A stretch of DNA of 64,000 nt from Cotesia glomerata. Taxonomy: Eukaryota; Arthropoda; Insecta; Hymenoptera; Braconidae. The notes beneath the pieces were generated by a model. The model was not told where the DNA came from. It did no database searches and saw nothing but the letters and a program-made list of their open reading frames with translations. Positions 24,581 to 37,299 of this stretch are shown piece by piece. The translations under genes were made by a program, and so were the position numbers. Positions within the stretch are counted from its first letter, which is position 1. Each line of letters starts with the position of its first letter. Where the stretch lies: the NCBI RefSeq assembly GCF_020080835.1, contig NC_058161.1, positions 9,675,297-9,739,296 of the forward strand, written 5' to 3'.

Positions 24581-27288
24581 ATGGCAGCTGAAGTTCAGCA
24601 TTTCGAACCACCGAGCTCAGCAAGCTCTGAAAGGTAATTTAAACAATATTATTTGAATAATGAAACATATTTTTTAATTGTTATAATAAGCTTAATTTTT
24701 TTCTGCTGACTTCATTGATGTGCTGGTATAATAAATCGACATGTTGTTTTTAAATATTTATAATTGTTAGTTAATTAGTTAATATATTTTTCATTCACAA
24801 TCATGATAATATAAAAATTAATTTTTTGTATATATTTTAGCGATGGTGATATATGTCTAGAAGATCGGGCTGTGTTCCTTGCAGACGGTGCCAGTGATGA
24901 TGGTGATGACACCAGAGAACTTGTTAGTCCTTCACCGCAAGTTCCTCCACGACCGCCTTCAACTGGTAATATAATTTATTTATTATTTACTATCTTCAAA
25001 AGACTACTTTGATTTATTTTACAGCAGTTATTCATTGTACATTGAATGGTTGACTTAACTGCTGATTTTATCAAATAATTTATTGTTTCTTTATTAAATA
25101 AATCATACGATAGGTTCGCAAAAATCACCGAGATCAAGAAGGCAACGAACGACAAGTATGTCACAATCAAGCAAAAAAACTTCTACGGAATGTATTTTAC
25201 GTAGTAAGCTCAGAACAATTTATATAGCAGGCAGACCTGCGTGGTATGATTCCGCTGGACAGCAAGTTGAACCTTTTGTAATAGGTTAGCTTTAATCATC
25301 ATTTATCTGGGGATCAAGCAAGACACAATTTATATTTGTTTATTAATTATACAATAATTAATGCTTCTTTAGGGATTTGTGGAGGAAGTGCTTCAGGTAA
25401 AACTACAGTCGCAACGAAGATAATTGAATTTCTAAATGTGCCTTGGGTCACATTATTAAGCATGGATTCATTTTATAAAGTATTTATTATTTAACTGTGT
25501 TAAAAATGAAAAGTTTAGCAAGTTTAGTGATAATAATGGTTGTTTATCGATTTTTAGGTACTCAATGAAAAGCAGCATCACCAAGCAGCACTAAATGAGT
25601 ACAATTTTGACCATCCCGAAGCCTTTGACTTTGAATTGCTGAAACTTACTTTACAAAGACTTAAAGAAGGACGAAAAGTTGATGTTCCTATTTATAATTT
25701 TGTGACACATAGTCGCGAAAGTCGCACTGTAAGTTTCAGTTACATATTTTATCAAATATTAATAAAATATTAAACTGTGATTTTATTTTTAGAAAACTAT
25801 GTATGGTGCAAATGTGATCATATTTGAGGGCATTCTTACATTTTACAATGCAGAAGTATTAAAGGTAATTTAAAAACAAAAATTCTGAATTCGTAGAAAA
25901 ATAAATAATTTCATTTTTTTTAAACAGTATCGATTGTAACTTGTATGTAAAAGTATTATATAAAATTATCTATTTAACAGTAGAATTACTATGGCCTCTT
26001 AGAAATGATAAAAATTATTTACGACCGTAAGTGATAAAGTATTAGATAACATTTTTAATATGATTATAAACTTATAATTTAGATGTGTGATATGAAAGTA
26101 TTCGTCGACACTGATGCAGACGTGCGGCTGGCTCGGCGACTTCACCGAGATATATCGCAGCGAGGTAGAGACTTGGAAGGTGTATTGAAACAGTACTCAG
26201 CGATGGTTAAACCGGCTTATTGTTATTATATTGCACCTTCTATGGTACACGCAGACATTATTGTACCACGTGGTGGCGAAAACGAAGTTGCGATTAAACT
26301 CATTGTTCAACATGTCCATACACAATTACAGCTGGTACGACATTCAATCCTCTTTCTACTTTGTATTGTTTCATAATATCATGTCATGATAGTTTATTTC
26401 ATATCATGGTTTATTTTCTTAGCGCGGATTTAAGTTACGAGAGAAGCTGGCTCACTCATACACTGGACAGCCATTACCTAGTGTATACATGTTACCCGAT
26501 ACTCCGCAAGTAAAAGGACTCCATACACTCATACGAGACAAAAACACTGAGAGAGATGAGTTTATATTTTACACCAAGCGTTTAATACGTTTAGTTATTG
26601 AGTATGCGCTTTCTTTATTACCCTACAAGGTAAAGTAATTACAATTTTTATTTATCTAATTGTTTGTAAGCCAGTAAATACACAAACTTCATTTTATTTT
26701 ATCAGGATGTTGTGATCGATACACCTCAGGGTATACCATACCATGGAAAACGGGTCGCTTCAAATAAAATTTGTGGAGTATCAATAATGCGAGCTGGCGA
26801 AACAATGGAACAGGCACTTTGTGACGTTTGTAAAGATATACGTATTGGAAAAATATTGATTCAAACAAATGAAAATACTGATGAACCAGAGGTATATGAT
26901 CACATAAATAATGTTGTCTATTATAATTAATAGAAAAACATGGTCAGTAATGATTTTATCTATTTTTTAGCTCTTTTACCAACGACTACCAAAGGATATA
27001 AAAGATTATCGTGTGATTCTGATGGATGCGACAGTTGCTACAGGCGCAGCTGCAGTAATGGCGATTCGAGTCCTATTGGATCACGACGTCGCTGAGGATA
27101 ATATTTTCGTGGTATCACTTTTAATGGCAGAACCCGGCGTTCATTCAATAGCTTACGCGTTTCCACGAGTTAAAATCGTAACCTCGGCGATCGATCCCGA
27201 GATAAATGACCGTTTTTATGTTATACCGGGTATTGGAAATTTCGGTGACCGGTATTTCGGCACTGAACCTCTCAATGATTTAGAGTAA
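24581..27288 (+). CDS. UCKL1: Uridine-cytidine kinase-like 1 (kinase plus UPRT-like domain)
   Basis: Pyrimidine salvage protein: the kinase domain phosphorylates uridine/cytidine, followed by a uracil phosphoribosyltransferase-like domain. Ten exons: 24581-24633, 24841-24965, 25114-25284, 25373-25479, 25558-25728, 25793-25864, 26083-26334, 26423-26629, 26706-26891 and 26971-27288; 553 aa (human 548). A Ser-rich, acidic N-terminal extension precedes the kinase. The P-loop GGSASGKT is at about 120-127, followed by SMDSFYK, NFDHPEAFD, VIIFEGILTF and the FVDTDADVRLARRLHRDI lid region. The UPRT-like part has GVSIMRAGETMEQAL, ILIQTN and the PRPP-loop-like MDATVATGAAA at 466-476, ending IPGIGNFGDRYFGT. 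It converges with the DUF389 gene, 240 bp between stop codons. Confidence 0.95.
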
Positions 27289-27528
27289 ATGCAGTATTTG
27301 ATGACTTCATTTCATTTGTTAATATTTTTTTTTTTGATTTTTATTTTTATCGATTGTAAATAACATATACTATTAATATTAATATTGATATTAATAATGT
27401 CACGTTTTTTTATAAACGTTATCATCAAGTTGTCGCCATAACGTATTGGCGAAAGGATTTTAATAAATTTCTCATGCACCATTATTTTGCATTCAATTAA
27501 TTTTAATAATAAATTATAATTGTTAACA

Positions 27529-30190
27529 TTATAAAGGAGTTGTATTAGTACCAGGTGTGTTGCTTACACCAGCATCCATCATATTTGATCTAAGTTGCCG
27601 GTAACCACGAGCACTAGCTCGTCTAGAACGTCGCCAGTTGTCGCCGTTGCCATTTTGCTGTCCAAGAAGATAAGTTACAAGTCGATCGAGCGCTGCTAAA
27701 TCCTCATTGGTACTTTCGGGCATCGATGAAGATTCTGTTTGCTGGGAACCCACAGCACCCAGTATATCTGTGGTCTTTCCAATATCATCTACAGCTCGTT
27801 CAATTGATCCGATATTACCAGCCAGACCTAACCGAGGAGTTATATCATTTGGTCCATGCTGCCCATAACTAAGCCTTTTAATTTTACGGAATGTCTCGTC
27901 ATTCATTGCTTCTTTCACTGCTTCATTTAATGTTCGTTCGAGTACTTTCTGTTTAGATTTACTCAATCCCTCGTAGAAGCTTAAAAAAAAATTCATTATA
28001 ATAATTTAAATAATCTTGAATCGAGTGTCATGTTATAAACTTAATTGAATCGCGTTTTAAATTGCGTAATTGTATATATGTCTTGCCAAAACCTTGAATC
28101 TATTGAGCTGTTGTCCCGGGATGTATTTTTATCGCGTACCAGACGAATGTCATGCTGCCAGAATCTTCGCAATTCAGGTGTTGAAGTATAAGGTGCGGCG
28201 ACTTCTTTTATCTTGAATTAATTGATATGGCAATTATAATTATTATTATGCATGTAAAGTAAATGCTAAATAGTAGATAGTATCACATAAAATATGTAAT
28301 CAATAATTATTTACCTTCAGAACAATTATCGCGGTGATGAAAATACATATGACATTGACAAAAGTTAAACATGCACTGATAATACCATTACAGAAAAATT
28401 CAACTGGTAAATAATCCGTGTAAATATATACATATGAGGTGTTGAGGTCTGTATAGGATTCTCCTTTCATGTGAGGCATTTTAATAGGACGATAAATTAA
28501 CCAAATACATCCGAGAGCCCAAAACAGCCCCTAAGTTTTAAATACAACAATTTTATTAACTTTAGTTTTTCAAAAAGATCAATAATAATTAGCATACACA
28601 ATTGACAACTGGAGGTAATAACGACGCAGAAATAGCGACTCCGATCAATGGACCATTGCTTCCTTGAAGAAGAGCTACTGCGACTCCTGTTCCGGATGGC
28701 AATGCCCATAATACTCCCATCCATAGAGATCTATAGTTACCTCTTTGATGGAAATTTATTAATTATTTGATTTCGGTTGTTGATTAATTAGCGTATTTTA
28801 ATTATCATACCTTCCTTTCATTTCATCCGTTGGCCAGTCATTGTATCCCCAGGGCATTTGAGTTGTACCGAGAATTAGTCCAAATATAAAACCAAATAGT
28901 ATAGAAATAAATATCCCAAGCAATAAACTTTTCAAACCAACGCATATTAAATCTTTATCGGCTATTATTGTTCCAAATGTCAATGACATTACTGGTCCCT
29001 AAAAAAGTATTAAAAATTTATAATTTTTGAAGCAAGCAAAATAATTTTATTGAGAATTTGTAGCAAAACAATTTCATAAGAAAATCATTTTTTTATCAAA
29101 AATGATTATAGAAAAATAATTAATTACCATAAGAGGTGATACAAGCATAGCAGCAACAACATTCGTTGCGCTGTTTTCCACAAGACCAAGGGCTGCTAAA
29201 CAGCTTAAAAATTTTTTATTTTACTACATATAACTGGAGTTAATAATTCTTTATTAATAACATTTAAGAAAACTTACTCTGCAGTTACAACTAAAAGTAT
29301 GTAATCAAAAGTAAGATCTCCACCACTTCTAACCCCATCAACTACTTGTTTTACTGTCAACTTAGACCGAATCGAATCAACAAATCCTTCCCAAGCATTT
29401 CTCCGCTCTTCTATGTCTTTTCTTCTCGTCACTGAACCGATTACGCCAGCATCTATTGCAGCTGGTCCAGGAACTCGCATTGCGCTGTACGTACATTGCG
29501 TTGGTATTACGCTAGAATACAAAATTTTAATTAGTAAAAATTATTTCCATATCTTCATCTTCATTAATTTGTTTTTACCTTACAATGGAATTCATTCGAG
29601 TACCAATACCCATTTCAGTTAAACAATGTAGGCAATTTTCGCAAGGATCACCCGCCGGAACTGGAAAAATTACTTCATAATACATATTACCTTTATCTTT
29701 GCACCATACTACGTGTTCAACTTTTAATTTCTTCAGTAATTCATCTAAAACCTATAAAAAATTATTAAAATTTACTTTTTTAACAAAAAATAATAAGTAA
29801 TGAATAATTATTTTTAAAAAATTATAATACTGTTTCCATCGGAACAAAAACTGGATTTCCACTTTGATTCGATCGAGCAGAAAGAGGAGACTGTAATCTT
29901 TTAGGCCGTGGTCTCCTTACAGCATTGAAAGCCTCGTCTTCATCTATATCCTTAAAATCTCGACGTTGATGTCGATCATCATCATCATCATCATCGTCAT
30001 TTTCATCATCACCACCAATTGTAATAAGTTGATTTTTATTTTTCGATTCTTTCAAACGTAAATCTACTTTAGGGCCTTTTTTCATAACCTTTTCATTTTT
30101 TTTTGTAAGTTTTACGGGTATACCAAAGACCAACTCATGCTCATAAGACATCGTGGGAATGCAAACGAGAAACACAACACCTCCAGGCAT
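27529..30190 (-). CDS. DUF389-family multi-pass membrane protein
   Basis: Function unknown; DUF389 proteins are best known from bacteria. Nine exons: 29831-30190, 29579-29751, 29278-29511, 29128-29203, 28811-28998, 28598-28742, 28315-28530, 28093-28211 and 27529-27979; 653 aa, frame continuous. The N-terminal ~235 residues are soluble, with an Asp run after IGGDDEN and a Cys pair in CENCLHC. The membrane core carries DUF389 hallmarks: GLVENSATNVVAAMLVSPLM followed by GPVMSLTFG (about 262-290), a GIFISILFGFIFGLILG helix, and ISASLLPPVVNC followed by GLFWA (about 381-397). A further helix ends exon 7. The C-terminal ~190 residues are polar with a Gly/Arg-rich tail. Nine introns and native base composition argue against recent transfer. 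The start is the first ATG; the upstream 30191-30300 has no splice-supported extension. Confidence 0.88.
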
Positions 30191-30924
30191 ATTTACTTAA
30201 CAACTACCTACTGTCAATGATGATCTAAAACTGAGTTCTCTGTGCTCTGAATCATTCAATTGAATTTTTAACACTTCTCTAATTAATACTAAACACTAAA
30301 TATTATATATTGTATAATTAGACTTAATACTCATGTTAATTTTATTTACAGGTTGTCTTATTCGAGTTCTCGAGTAACCAAACAATTCTTTGGAACCATA
30401 AATAATACATCAAACTCTACTTTTTAAATTTTTGCAACACTTGGAGCAAGTCAATGAGCATGAGTGAGTGTTAAATTTGAAAGATGCGGTGTGATGATGA
30501 GGTTGAAAATGTCCTATAATTACTATTACTGCTGCTACTGTCATTTTTGTTAATTATTTTTCTTTAAGATTGCTATTATTATTACTAGTTTATTACATTG
30601 ACTACTGTCAAGTAAGTGTATTTTTCTTATAACTACCTTTGTAACTTATGTAAGAAATATGGTCACAGGGAGCTAAGCTCCATGACCGAGAAATAAATAA
30701 ATTAATTAATTAAAAAAAAAAAAAACAAAAATAAAACTAAGGTAATTATTAAAAAGTTTTTATTTACTTAGAATAAGTAGTATAATTATTCATCGTTATA
30801 AATTAAATTATGATTATAAAAAAATAAAACTATTACATAGATAGTAAAAATTTTGTTAGAATAATATTGATTTTATGACTTGTTATTGATTTAACTATAA
30901 AAAGCAGCTTAATACAATAATGGA
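30191..30924. other. Intergenic region, DUF389 5' end / ChaC 3' end
   Basis: Holds the presumed DUF389 promoter and, at about 30625-30725, a sequence resembling a LINE 3' end: a GGTCA...GGAGCT / AGCTCC...GACC hairpin (30661-30687) followed by AATAAATAAATTAATTAATT and poly-A. No coding frame. Confidence 0.45.
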
Positions 30925-32780
30925 TTATGGTTTTAGGCAACGCAACGTTTTGACGGGAATACGTGACGTGTATTGGAAGGAATGAGCCGAAGGTTCATTG
31001 TTTCCATTAATATCTTCATCGTCACTATTACTTTGACCTATTTCTAAATCGGCGGCTGTTTCTAGCTCAACAGTAAACTCACGGTTACCCATTAAGGTGT
31101 TCAAACATAACTTTTGCTTTTTTATTTTAGCTCGAACTATTGTTTCCAGTGTAAATAAATGGTCGTCAAAAGCCTCAGGTATAAAGCGATGCATAAAATC
31201 AGCAAGTCTGTAAATAAATAGATTTTTATTAGCATCAACAACGAAAAACGTTTTTATATTAACTAGAATAAGTTATTGCAATCATTTAAGCGATAAACTA
31301 TTTTTTTTTTTTTTTTTTTTTTTCAAAACAATTATCTTTGAAATCATATTCTATCATTTACATTTTTTATCATAATTTATTGAGTATTAATGATAATTTT
31401 GCAAAAACTAGCCAGGATTATACCAATTATTTTAAAAAATTAGTCATGATTTATTACTTCACCCAAGTCATTAATTAATTTATATATTTTCAGATTGCAA
31501 ACTTGATTTGTAAATCTTTTTGCTTATTTTAATTTATTAAAAATAACAATATTAGATTATTATCGAACAAATTAACGCGTAATACCGACATAGGAAAAAA
31601 ATATTTAATTTGCAAGTAAAAACACAACATTTATCAATAAGTAGTTATAAAATTATAATTATGAATGGTAAAAGCTGTTATTTAATTTTAAATTACCTCA
31701 AAAGATATTCAACGTTGTGACCACTAGGACCCTTGGAGTTTAGAATTTGTTCAGCGATGTCTTTCAAAGGCGCATCACCAAGCCAGTGCTCATTGTCATG
31801 TGTTGCAATGTAAACAACAACTGGAAAACAAAACTTCTTGTCACGAGAGTAAAAAGTGGTTATTGTTGTTAAATAACCACCTAATTTACATTCCCGATTA
31901 TCGAGGTACGGCAATGCTGCGCTTCCTTTTACTTCAAAGACTCGTCCATATGTTATTTCCTAATAAATAAAAATTATCAATTTATTACTCGATATTTTAC
32001 ATATGTTGAAATATTAAGTGTTAAATTTTATATTAATATTAATATTTATAACCTCTTTGTTTTCCACTAGTGTGACAACACGTCCTGGCTGAAACACAAA
32101 AATATATTTATTTTACTTTTTAAAATCTCTGGTGAAACTGGAGATCGTGGTATCAATTACCACAACAGATTTTATTTCAATTACTTTTACTGTAAAAAAA
32201 AAACTTGTACAATTTTTGTAGTTATATATCATATTTACATTTACTTAAAAGCATTTGAATAAATAAATAAACAAAACATAAATTATTAACGTGTATATAC
32301 ATTATCACTATGAATTATTTAATGCGTATATATTTTAATACACGTGCAATTTAAATTTATTTATAAACATTTGTTGTTAACATACACATATATATTTTCT
32401 CTATTTCTACATTAGTATATTAACTGCAGAGCCATAAATTTTTTTTCTTTTGGCTTCATTTCTTCGCACTTATAAATATTTTATAAAAATATCTTTGTAA
32501 GCAAAACCATAGACAAAAGATGTTAAAAATAACTTGAATCTCCAACTATAATCTGATAAAAATTATTTAAAAAATTCAATAAGACAAATATTCTTCTTTT
32601 AACAAAATAATAAAATAATAGTATTACCTTTTCAGCGGTACCACGGTGTGTAGCATTTCCTTGCCAGAATTTCCGTTCAAATCCTTTAATGTGCCCAGTA
32701 ATACTTCTATTGAATTCAAATCCGGGATTCCAACAAAGGGATCCATATCCAAAGATCCAGAGTCCATTTATATCCGCCAT
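30925..32780 (-). CDS. ChaC-type gamma-glutamylcyclotransferase
   Basis: Predicted cytosolic enzyme cleaving the gamma-glutamyl group of glutathione to 5-oxoproline and Cys-Gly. Exons: 32628-32780, 32053-32088 (only 36 nt), 31697-31959 and 30925-31207; 244 aa with continuous frame. The substrate-binding FGYGSL lies at residues 10-15, then FERKFWQGNATHRGT, PGRVVTLVE (exon 2) and YLDNRE, whose Glu (about residue 86) is the expected catalytic acid. Family segments VVVYIATHDNEHWLG and DIAEQILNSKGPSGHNVEYL follow, and HLFTLETIV closes the core. The last ~65 residues form an acidic, family-atypical extension; ChaC2 proteins usually stop near 180 aa. It may be the ChaC1 or ChaC2 orthologue; sequence features favour ChaC2-like. 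Confidence 0.9.
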
Positions 32781-34555
32781 ACTTTTTTTTTATGTATATT
32801 CTTCTTATAAAGACCAGAAATGGAATTATTCGAAAATAATAAATCGAGCGCGGTGTGAAATAATACGGACTAATTGTATAAATAATGACTAAACCAGCAG
32901 CTCTTTGTTTGAAAGTCGGCAAACTTTTGTGTCAAAAAAACAAATCCATTGTTTGACAAGTAAAAAAAAATTAATAATTTTATTAAAATTTATTCAGTAC
33001 TTTTTTCCGAATCTTCCCGCCAATTTAATAATACTGTTATCCATTTAAAATATTTTTACCGAGCAAAGTATTTACCAACCGGTTGATTGTACTCGAGTTA
33101 ACGGAGTAATGATGATACTACTGCCAATGAGCTTTAAAGCTTCCTTCCTTTCTCAGCCTCGGTATCTCTTTATTATATTTTTTCAGCAGATAGAACACGT
33201 TGAATCTAAAGAGATACTACTTTACTCCAATACACTTATATTTATAATATAATAAGAATAAGAATAACTATTCCTTATTATTTTCTTCTCCCACCTATTC
33301 CTTCGGTTTATAGACACGTGTGATACTCATTCTATATATCAATAATCTATCATTTTAATTCAATACAACTCATTATAACAACATAAATAATTTAAAGCAT
33401 AATAATAACTATTTTTTAAAACCTGATAGTTTTTTAAATATTTAAAATTCTATATAAATGTAACATACTTCTTCGCTCAAGTTTGAAGGTCACTAGTCTC
33501 TTTTTGGCCATGTGAAAATGCATACTTCGTTTTTTTGTTAAATTAATTTCTCTTTTCATTCTCATACTCTGATACTTTAATTTATTATTATTAATTAATT
33601 TTCCTTTGATTAACATAACTATTTTTGTTTTTTTTTTTTTTTCGTCTTTTTAGTCTTTTAACCACTTACAGTTTTTTGTTTAATTGTTAAGGAATTTGCT
33701 TTTTTATCTTAGCTAATTACCACCACAGCAACAACCGTTTGAACACATTATGGTAGATGAACACATTTTTCTATATAATAATACAATACAAAAATGGACT
33801 AATATGAAATTTTATGGATTTATTTTTATATTACTTTTAATAATAATTTTATATTACTGTTTTAATAATAATTTTCTTTTTATAATTTGAAGATTTTTCG
33901 AAGGATATTGATTTTAATAAATTTAAAATACTAAACAATGGAGTCACTTGCTTTTAAGTTTTACAGACAATGTTCTGACAGTAACGTAAAAATGTGTATC
34001 GTGGGTTGATCGAGTTGACGCACAACGGAGAGAATGAGAGAGAATAATACGGCAGACCGAGATGGATATATGTGAAGAAGGGGAAGACGATTCGGATGAT
34101 GAAATACCCACATGAAATTGACGTGTACTGATCATCTTCGGAATATAAATCACTTTACTGTAATTGTACTAATAATTTTTGACATTTTTTATATTAAAAT
34201 ATTTTGTATTATAATAAAAATAAAAATTGTTCTTATATATTTTTTTACAGGTTAAAGTTCATATCACTCTCTTAAAATACATTCGATTACTCCTGATTTG
34301 AAATCCAAATTATTTTAAAGTACTATATAAGTAAAAATTTGATATTATGCATTTTTTAATTAACCATAGAGAGATTACTGACCGATGAAGTAATTTTAAA
34401 AATTGCAAAAATAAAAAATTCACAAAAGATTGTACATAAATTTTTTAGTTACATAAATCAGCTTATGACTTGAAATTTATTTAAGTTTAATTAATAATTT
34501 ATGTCATGAATGGATTTGTTATTTAAGGACACGTATAAATATAAATGTAATATTA
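32781..34555. other. Intergenic, ChaC 5' / serpin 1 3'
   Basis: 1.8 kb, AT-rich. Short open frames have no domain-like content and no splice-consistent partner. Nothing else was recognised. Confidence 0.55.
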
Positions 34556-36751
34556 TCATGGTCGAATTACGCGACCGCTAAAGATTATGCTATTGGTTTG
34601 GCGATCAATCAGCATTAACAAGAATGGACGATTTACTCTAAATGCGTCGATCGATGATCCCATCAGTGGAACCACTGACAGTCCTAAAAAAAAAAAAAAA
34701 AAATTAAATAAAATAAAATAAAAATAAATCAACAAACGAATAAAAAAAAATTATCAATAATACTTAAGCATAATTTTGAGTTGTACTTGAAAAATATTTA
34801 CAAACAATAAATTAAGTCAAGTAAAACGAAAATAAACTTGACTCTAACATCACTGACCTTGGTATTTTTTAATTTAAAATTGTACAACTTTATTTTAAAA
34901 TATTCGCGTTAATCTTTTTTTTATTCAAAATTTTAATTTTTTTTTAAGAATTTATTTACCTGTAACTGCAGCTGCAACAGAACCATCCTCATTGACTTCT
35001 ATTTTGGCATTATGAAGAACACTGTCAACTTTAGCACCGCCATTTATCAAAAAATTAGTAAAATTCGCATTTACGTTAAACAATTGTCTGATTCCCAACT
35101 GCAATTTATAATGTTATTAATATTTACAGGAATTATATAAAAATATTTTGATTATTAAATTAAAGTTACTGTTTCGAGAGTTGAGCGCAAATCTGTTTTA
35201 GTTTCAACACTAAATCTAGGCATCAAAAGTATCAATTCTGTTTCTCGAAGACTGTTAAGGATTGAAGATATAGATGTGTATGATAAATCTCTCGATAAAA
35301 TTGATAAACTTTGTAAACCTTCCTTGGTTGGTAAGAAAACTAACATTGATATTTTGTCATCCTGAAAATAAAAAATTTTATACAATATAAATAAGTTATT
35401 AGTACTAATCAACATATTACTTAACAGTCAAGCAATTAATATCTATTGTTGTTGATAAAAACTTACATCGTAAGGAATTTCAACAACTTCAGCTTTTAAA
35501 TCCAGAATGGAGGCATAAAAATAATTGGAAACACTTTCCATCATCGGTACAGTATGACAAGCTTGATTAGGAATATTGAAACATCGATTACGAGTTAAGT
35601 TTTTATCGAATGCCTTTTTCCAGTTGCCTTTGAAGTAAAGCGCGGATGTCAATAGTATTTTAGTTGCTGGACTCAGTGAGCCTGATGAAATTAAAAATAA
35701 ACAGATAAGTTATAACTTGTGTAACTTTAATCTTTTATCTCTCAATTGTGATAAATAATATTACTTGAATCAACAATAGAGTCTATATGACCGCGGGTAA
35801 ATTGCCGAACCCAGTTATTAATAGTTAATACTGTTGACTGGATGTTACTAAAGGCAACATTGCTGGTGTCACCGCCGTAATTGGATTTTAATATGTTATT
35901 AAAATCATCAGATAATTGAGTTCCCTGTTCAAGCCACAGGCGGTTCACTGCATCGATTTCTGTTCCATTGGTAGTTGTCTAGATTTAAATTAAAATTAAA
36001 TATTAGGATTGAATTAAATTTTTATTGCAAGAAATATTATATAATGCCTTGATTATTACCAACAAAGATTGCAGTATTTGTTTGGATATATCACGGATTC
36101 GCGATATGTCAGAAGGAAGTCTCAGAGCTGACAAAAGTTCCTCTCGAGTATCACCTCCTGTTGCCTCTGATAAAATAGTCAGAGCTGATTTAACGCTTAG
36201 CGGTGAAATCACCACATTTCCTGTCGTCTGTTCGTTAATTCCCTATTTAAAAATACAAAAAGTATTACTATGATGAATGAAAATGACAATTATTTTTTAA
36301 CTTTTACCTGTAATAATTCAATGCCAAAATAATTATTCCGTTCTGCATTAAGTCCTGTCACCGATGGAACTAAAAATAGAATAAAATCAATTGTTAAAAT
36401 AATATCTTCAAACTGTGTAAACTTATTACGACAAATTTACGTCATTATTTATGGCCGTGAAAAAAGAAGAAGTCAGACAATTTTTCTATTTATTTAAAAA
36501 AAATAACTTAAAAATTAATTAAAAAAAAAATTGACGAAATGAATACAAAGAATTTTTTAAAATTAGAATTTAGAAATTGATTGAAAAGAAAATTACAATA
36601 AATTACAGTTATTTTCATCAAATACTTCACGGAAAAATGTGCAATAATCATTTTCTAGTAAACAAATTAATTTAATCGACTATTATTTTTTACCACTATT
36701 ATTACCTTCAAATGTTTTACTAATAAGTATAAGACTTATTAACTTCCACAT
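34556..36751 (-). CDS. Serpin 1 (secreted serine protease inhibitor)
   Basis: Suicide-substrate inhibitor of serine proteases; insect members commonly control haemolymph clotting, melanisation and Toll cascades. Eight exons: 36706-36751, 36308-36369, 36060-36242, 35765-35978, 35467-35681, 35170-35361, 34960-35098 and 34556-34683; 392 aa. Exon 1 encodes the signal-peptide core MWKLISLILISKTFE. Serpin motifs: NVVISPLSVKSALTILSEAT (strand 6B/helix B), LTSALYFKGNWKKAFD, MLVFLPTKEGL, and the hinge EVNEDGSVAAAVT. Ser at P14 and small residues at P12-P10 fit an inhibitory serpin. By spacing, P1-P1' is probably Leu-Met, suggesting a chymotrypsin- or elastase-like target. The C-terminal signature is FRVNRPFLLMLID. 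The last intron falls inside the reactive loop. Tandem with serpin 2, same strand. Confidence 0.93.
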
Positions 36752-37299
36752 TTTAATATTTATAATTTCGACAAATCTTCAATTAGATAGAAACTCTCAC
36801 ACTAAACTAGCTCAAGTTATAGATATAAATAAATTTTTGCCGATAGTTTAGATTCAATCGGGATTTCTTTTTCTTAAAAATTACAAAAAACAGCTAAAAG
36901 TATTGTTCGTTTTTTTTTTTTTTCTATTATACTGTGATATAATCACGTGAGTGTAAATATGACAATAGTATTTTTCTATTCACAAACCCTAGTTTTTATA
37001 ATTATGTATTTCGAATGACTGAGCCTTTTGTCACGTATTCTACCAAAAATGAAACTCTCGGAATTCCCAGTTATACGTTATATCAACGAATAAATCAGTG
37101 TGTCAACATGGATACGGTCAGATTAAATGAGGTAGTCATTGTTCATACAATGAATAAGCTTGCTAGATAATTACAAACTTTAAGCTAATCCACTTGTGCC
37201 AATAGTCAGTGCAAATTAATTAGATTTCGTCACATCTGATTAAATTTTCAGAGCTCAATTTTCTGTTAATTAATTATTTAACTTAGAAGTTATTAAATT
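36752..37299. other. Spacer between the serpins
   Basis: 548 bp; holds the serpin 1 promoter and the serpin 2 3' end. No separate gene was seen. Confidence 0.6.

Noticed and set aside
27529..30190. Recent bacterial gene transfer for the DUF389 gene
   Set aside because: Nine exons with normal splice sites, base composition like its neighbours and flanking conserved animal genes argue against recent transfer; an ancient event cannot be judged from one window.
33944..34153. Possible small gene between ChaC and serpin 1
   Set aside because: The frame has no ATG-supported start context, domain or splice partner, and reads as Ser-rich noise.
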